Shown here one piece after another: positions 59,113 through 64,000 of a stretch of 64,000 nt of DNA. The DNA is taken from positions 72,386,429 through 72,450,428 of the forward strand of contig CM049312.1 in assembly GCA_026874595.1 (NCBI GenBank), written 5' to 3'. Under the pieces are notes generated by a model that saw only the letters and a list, made by a program, of their open reading frames with translations, had not been told where the DNA came from and made no database searches. Position numbers and translations under genes: made by a program. Source of the DNA: Sipunculus nudus (Eukaryota > Annelida > Sipuncula > Golfingiida > Sipunculidae). Numbering within the stretch: the first letter of the stretch is position 1; each line of letters starts with the position of its first letter.

Positions 59113-60938
59113 ATAAATTCAACCATTTTTGTAGATATATTAACCTCTAGAGCCAGGGTTTTATATGTCGGCTGTAGGTCACCTGATATTACATCCCCAT
59201 ATAAACAATAAGAGTTTATTGTGTTTTAAAGAAAGTAACTCAAAGATGAAGGATATTTCACAAAATTAGTGATCCCATATATGTGGATCAGGTATGCTAG
59301 ATAAGAAATGGGTCTTGTGCATGTACCGGTATGTGTATCTGCAAACTTTTGGAGTTAATTTATACATAATTTCAAATATCGTTTTTTGAATCAATTCTAT
59401 TTTAACTTTCTGCGTCATCATATTCAAACATCCACTAACGTGAGGTCTATGAAAGGAGATATCCTTTGTTGACATATCACAATATATGAAGTTTTCTTTC
59501 ATTTGGGTAACGTGTATTTCTCCCCTTTGCCTTTGTTCGAAGGATGAGAAATAACACAACAGGGCTGCATACAATCTAATTTAATTTATGAACCCTTAAC
59601 TACCCACCATGGATATTTTCGCCTCATCTAATGTTATTGACAATATAATCATCTACTGATTGTCAAAGTTGGGTGGAAATACCTTTTTAAAATAATCGAT
59701 TATAAATACATTAACCTTTTTGAAGGTATTTGATTACAATTACTTTTGTTTTTTCAGGAAATTAAAAGATCACAATAACAATTACTTCGGCAATTATATT
59801 TGCTATCCATTTTGCATTTAAAGTCCATTTACCTCTTGACAAAAGCAGCAAAGGGTTAAAAATTGGTGTGATCTCTTAACATTGTTCAAAAATAAATAAA
59901 AGAATTATGTTAAATCAATTAATTTTGATTAAATTTGACTGGAAAGCTCTTAGATACATCAGATAAACTTCCATCAACAGTTTGGATCACCAGATCAAGA
60001 ACCTTACCAAGATCCAAATCACTTTTTGATATGTGGCCCGTAAACACTTGAAATATATTAATCAACGCCAAGACAAATTTTTGTCACAATTCCAATTCGA
60101 TTGCTGCATTATAGGTCATTGTGCCAACCAGAAGAATGGCGGCTCCGGTCAGGCGACATTCACGGTTACTACAGAGTGTCAACTTACATTCCATTATTTA
60201 ATTTGCTTTAAAAAGTTCACCGAATATGCGAGTGAATGTTAAGGCTCTTTATAACTCTTTGGTAGAAATCCTTTAAAAAAAACATTATGGTGATTCAGCT
60301 TACTTTCACAGTTTATGTAGGTTGTCTCTCTGGTGTTTTATTTAACATAAAAACTTCACGAAAACCTTAACTTAAGATTTTGTGTTAAAATAATGTTGCC
60401 TACAAACAAATCAGCGAACGGGGACAAAGACAAAGTAACGCTTGCACCTTGTGAGAGATAATTAGAGGGAAGTGTTCACATACCAGGCATGATAAATTCA
60501 CATGGTTTGTTGTGTTTTATCCTTAAATATTTTGGTTTATCTGCCAATAATACGTTCTGGAAATGTTTGCTTACTCCTCCACACAAATGAAATAAAGTTA
60601 CACAGTCACATTCAGCGGTGCAGAACATGTACAGAGTGTGCACACCACCTAGTGGCGCAACCTCCAAAATCAAGAATTTTCAGCAATTTAACCAGTGTTT
60701 CTTACGTGTTTCTCCTTAAAATCACGCACAGATGAATGGAGATTGAACTTCCATTTGTCAGAGTAGTAATTTCAGATTACCTTTCTCTTCAGATTAAGGG
60801 GAGTGGAGATCTAAAATTGATTTCAGATTATCTCCTACAATTTCAGAAATTCCCTTCAAAACATTTGTTTCTGCTTATATATATATACATAAAATCAAAC
60901 TTGAATTGTTCATAAATCAAATGATGGTATTCCCTTTG

Positions 60939-62085
60939 ACCTCTACCCCTCATTCCCCCCTCAAATGCGTTTTATGTCAACACCTGAAACTTCATTTTGC
61001 TTAAGAAGGATTTACTGCAAAATTTGTTGTGCAATTAAAATCCACTACCAGCAGGATGTGAAGGTGATGATATTTGTTGTAATAACATAAGGGACTTTGG
61101 GGCCATATAGTAACAGCACAACAAATACACGTTCATAAAAAGTATGAATTACTGGTCATTTTTTATCCGTTTCATTACCTCCACAAAAATAAATTACATA
61201 ATCAAAGATTACAGACATCATTAGTGGAAGGGATGGTCAACTACGTTCCGTGTCTAGGAAAATGTTACAATAAATATTCTGCTCCCTGTGATTTCCTTTT
61301 TAAACGATGATTGAGGATGTGGAAATTTACATTTCTGAATTCATGTCTCTATATGCATAGTGTATTCTTAACGTAATGCCCGGACGGACAAAATAATACA
61401 AATATTCATTGCTCATTGATACGTTAATGACACAGTAGATCTGAATATATCTTGTCTGCCTGTGGACCATTCGAGTTTCATATAATAATTATATGAGAAT
61501 GCTCTTATTTAGATGGCATGCTGCTAGCTACAACTGCTTACTGCTCTGTATCCGCATGGGTACAACATCACCAGTTGTAATGAAATGCGTCTGACCTGTA
61601 TAGAAGAATAAACTCTAGGCAGAGAATGTAAGCACAGTCCATACTATCAGTAATATGAAACGCAAATTTCACAGGAAACCCTTAAAATTAACTTATGCAA
61701 CCGCATATTTCTACACTCATCATCACTAAAACGCATTTAATTGATTTATTGCTATTTATTATATTGGTACTTAATATTACATGGTGAATGGCAGGATTTT
61801 AGTTTGCTCTCATGCTTGCTGAAATGTTTATGTTTATCCTTGTTTGTGGTCTATATATTTGTTTGGAGACAGTATGTTATATTGATTTGCACTCAATATT
61901 CTTCGATTTTGTCTGTTTTCTTATTACTTACCTAATACTTCATTTGAAAGCATGTTTTTTGTACAGGAATTCTTTATATAATATATCACTTAACATGATT
62001 TAAAACATATATTATATATTAAGTAAAATGAAGTTTCAGGTGTTGACATAAAACGCATTTGAGTGGGGGATTGAGGGGTAGAGGT
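60939..62085. mobile_element. Candidate 1.15-kb element bounded by 60-bp inverted repeats
   Basis: The sequence at 60939-60998 is the reverse complement of 62025-62085. A 39-base core (60960-60998 against 62025-62063) is perfect and the rest has a few mismatches. The inside has no transposase-like frame. Either a non-autonomous DNA transposon or a local inverted duplication would explain this. Confidence 0.55.
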
Positions 62086-62700
62086 TAAATGCATATATAA
62101 AATATATATATGCATTCATGTATATAAATTATTTGATTTGGTACTGACCAGCAAAACAACTAAACCAGATATCCAACAACACACAAAACTTCATCTTCTT
62201 CGTGCGTTTATAGGATGATACCTGTATGAGCAGAAAAGAAACGCCCTTGTTAACACGTTTACAATATGATTTTTTTACACCTGAATCTGAAACCGTTTTC
62301 ATATTTGAATCTCTCATTAAAAATATTTTAGATTAGATGCCGTGTCAAATGTGCTTGTTATCCAAATTAAAACCTAACGATTCCTGAATTTCACGCAGCT
62401 ATTTCAAACGTAATGCCTAAACTGCACTCTGGTTTATAATAAACAACATTAGGTTTACGTGTTTTTAATCTCCTGCCAACTTCACTTCTTATGTAAATAA
62501 GAAAACACACAAATATGGTTAGAAGCGAAGCGCAGAGGAACATCCAAATGAATTTAACAGTAATGTGATGTTTCTGTTTTTTGAAGAAACCAAATTCAAT
62601 ATCAAAATAAAATACATCTTTAACTATATACAATGAAATGTTGATAAGTAGGAGCCTGTTAGGATCCCCTGAATCAGGCCCTGCTAATGGGCTATGTGCG

Positions 62701-62777
<77 letters not shown>
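62701..62777. repeat. (TA)n microsatellite
   Basis: TA run of about 77 bases with one G interruption near 62715. It accounts for the repeated Ile-Tyr translation at the start of a minus-strand frame. Confidence 0.95.
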
Positions 62778-62780
<3 letters not shown>

Positions 62781-64000
62781 CTGCATCGATAAAATCAGAT
62801 ACTGAATCGTTATATAAAAAAGTTATGAATTGACACTTCTGGGGAAAATGGTAGCTTTTTTGTCACATTGAGCAGTTTCTCCCACAAATATTAGTATTGT
62901 TGTGTTCTTTAATATTATGATTAATACACTAAACATGAATTTAGATAATCTAGAAAGACTGCATTACTTTTGTAAAAAGAAACTAATTAACGAACACATT
63001 GCGTGATATACCTTACGACAACGCGTGGTTTTCTGGGCAAGAATAATAAAATACACATGATGTTTTGTATTGGATTCAGGAAAATTAAATATTACTTTAC
63101 TTTGTTATTAAGCAATAGAGAAGACCCTAATGGGTTTCTACTGTACTTTACATTTATATATGAGTGTCGATGCCAATTTTAATAAAGTTCGTACGTGCTG
63201 TACTGTGTTATTCATGTGTAGTTTCTCGAGACCTTAAGTTAGCCCTAGAACATAACGGGGAGATAGTAGGTATTTATGAAAACGAATCGGAACACTATTA
63301 ATGAAAGGGCTGTCTTATATAGGGAGATATATGGGCTATAAACAATAACAATGATTTAATTTGGCCCTTTAACATTTGACATCCCCTTCGACTTGGGAGA
63401 TCCAGAATCGTATGCGACTCTCAAATCTCATAGCGGGGGCGTCACGGACCATCGTCTTCTTCATTTGAAAGTAATGCATGGCTAATACAGATTACGTTAA
63501 TAGTGATTAGGCATTCCCTATGTGTCCATATGCATGTACCCAATAGATTAAGAGCCCTTCCTTAAACTCAATGTAAAATCTGGAAAAGCAAGCAACGCAA
63601 GCGTGAGGCAGTACCGATCCTGAGTACTATGAAAAAAAGCCAATCCAAAAAGTTACTGGAAATGTTGACGTTAAAACACATGGAAAGCAAACAAAAAGGC
63701 TGAAGAATAGACAGACTAAGAGAAAGTGATCATAGAGATAGAAAGAGGAATATCCACAAGACATACAGACATGGCAGGATAATTTATAAATATATACCTG
63801 ATGATTTCTAGTAGATTTGTTGTATGGTCTATACGTTGTTATTTTAACCTGTTTGCTTTGTCGATCTCCATGGGAAATTATGCAAACTGGCAGCTCTAGT
63901 CTATTACATAAATGTTCTCCGTTCTTTAGTATTCACTTTTATGTTTATAGTGCTGTTAAAACTAACAGGGATATAACCTTTTACCGACATTATAGGGGAG

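Larger units (their letters stand above)
52200..59580. repeat. Segmental duplication unit 4 (partial)
   Basis: Carries paralogue C, a decayed domain exon, a Gag-like remnant and blocks matching 21.7-23.6 kb, 24.0-24.3 kb and 8.9-9.2 kb. Similarity to unit 1 (about 11.15-11.5 kb) and unit 3 (about 47.58-47.9 kb) ends near 59.57 kb. The dispersed 'cagacctccgct' repeat at its start is reduced to about 60 bases (52280-52340). Confidence 0.65.
59580..64000. other. Sequence beyond the array, no gene recognised
   Basis: No similarity to the four units was seen. Contents are an inverted repeat pair (60939-60998 and 62025-62085), a TA tract (62701-62777) and AT-rich DNA. Frames at 60033-60242, 60476-60735, 61741-62003 and 62391-62786 have no domain. 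The last begins as translated TA repeat. Confidence 0.5.

Noticed and set aside
59130-59580. Minus-strand 102-codon frame at 59266-59574
   Set aside because: The counterparts in units 1 and 3 have stops, and it has no recognisable domain.
62391-62786. 131-codon minus-strand frame with a hydrophobic segment
   Set aside because: The first 28 or so residues are translated TA repeat (Ile-Tyr). The remainder has no recognised domain and no second copy to test conservation.

Overview
The window is AT-rich animal nuclear DNA. It has spliceosomal splice sites (AAG|GTGAGT and GTAAGT donors, polypyrimidine-CAG acceptors), abundant (TA)n microsatellites, a tyrosine-recombinase retrotransposon and a Penelope-like element. 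This mix fits a marine invertebrate, possibly a lophotrochozoan such as a bivalve, but the taxon is only inferred. There are no bacterial-style operons. Most long open frames outside the transposons are chance frames or shadows of repeats.

Layout. (1) Positions 1-3484 hold the 3' part of a DIRS/Ngaro-type retrotransposon on the + strand: the C-terminus of a Gag-like protein, an intact reverse transcriptase-RNase H, an intact tyrosine recombinase, and two identical 105-bp direct repeats at the 3' end. (2) From about 3485 to 59580 the window is a head-to-tail array of four diverged copies of one segmental duplication: unit 1 about 3485-15857, unit 2 about 15858-31764, unit 3 about 31765-52200, and unit 4 from about 52200 to 59580. 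Units 2, 3 and 4 each carry, on the minus strand, the first two coding exons of a paralogous gene for a secreted protein. A 49-nt exon part encodes a signal peptide, and a 489-nt exon with phase-1 introns at both ends encodes a 163-residue domain that I do not recognise. Unit 1 has lost this part. Units 2 and 4 also retain a decayed, truncated further copy of the domain exon that shares one stop codon. (3) Unit 3 is enlarged by a degenerate Penelope-like retroelement (about 34.4-37.3 kb, minus strand) with reverse-transcriptase and GIY-YIG remnants and a hammerhead-ribozyme-like motif, and by a stretch at 48-51.9 kb with a pogo-like terminus and a 42-bp minisatellite. Unit 1 has a 582-bp element with inverted ends that is absent from unit 2, and unit 2 has a 184-bp pogo-like MITE inside a TA tract. 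(4) About 59.58-64 kb lies outside the array and holds no recognisable gene, only a pair of 60-bp inverted repeats about 1 kb apart and a TA tract.

The retroelement genes act together in their own replication: Gag packages RNA, RT/RNase H copies it, and the recombinase integrates it. The host content is a young, diversifying cluster of secreted-protein genes. Its downstream exons were not identified and would lie in the next-lower unit or in gaps. This cluster and the ribozyme-like motif are the parts most worth following up.
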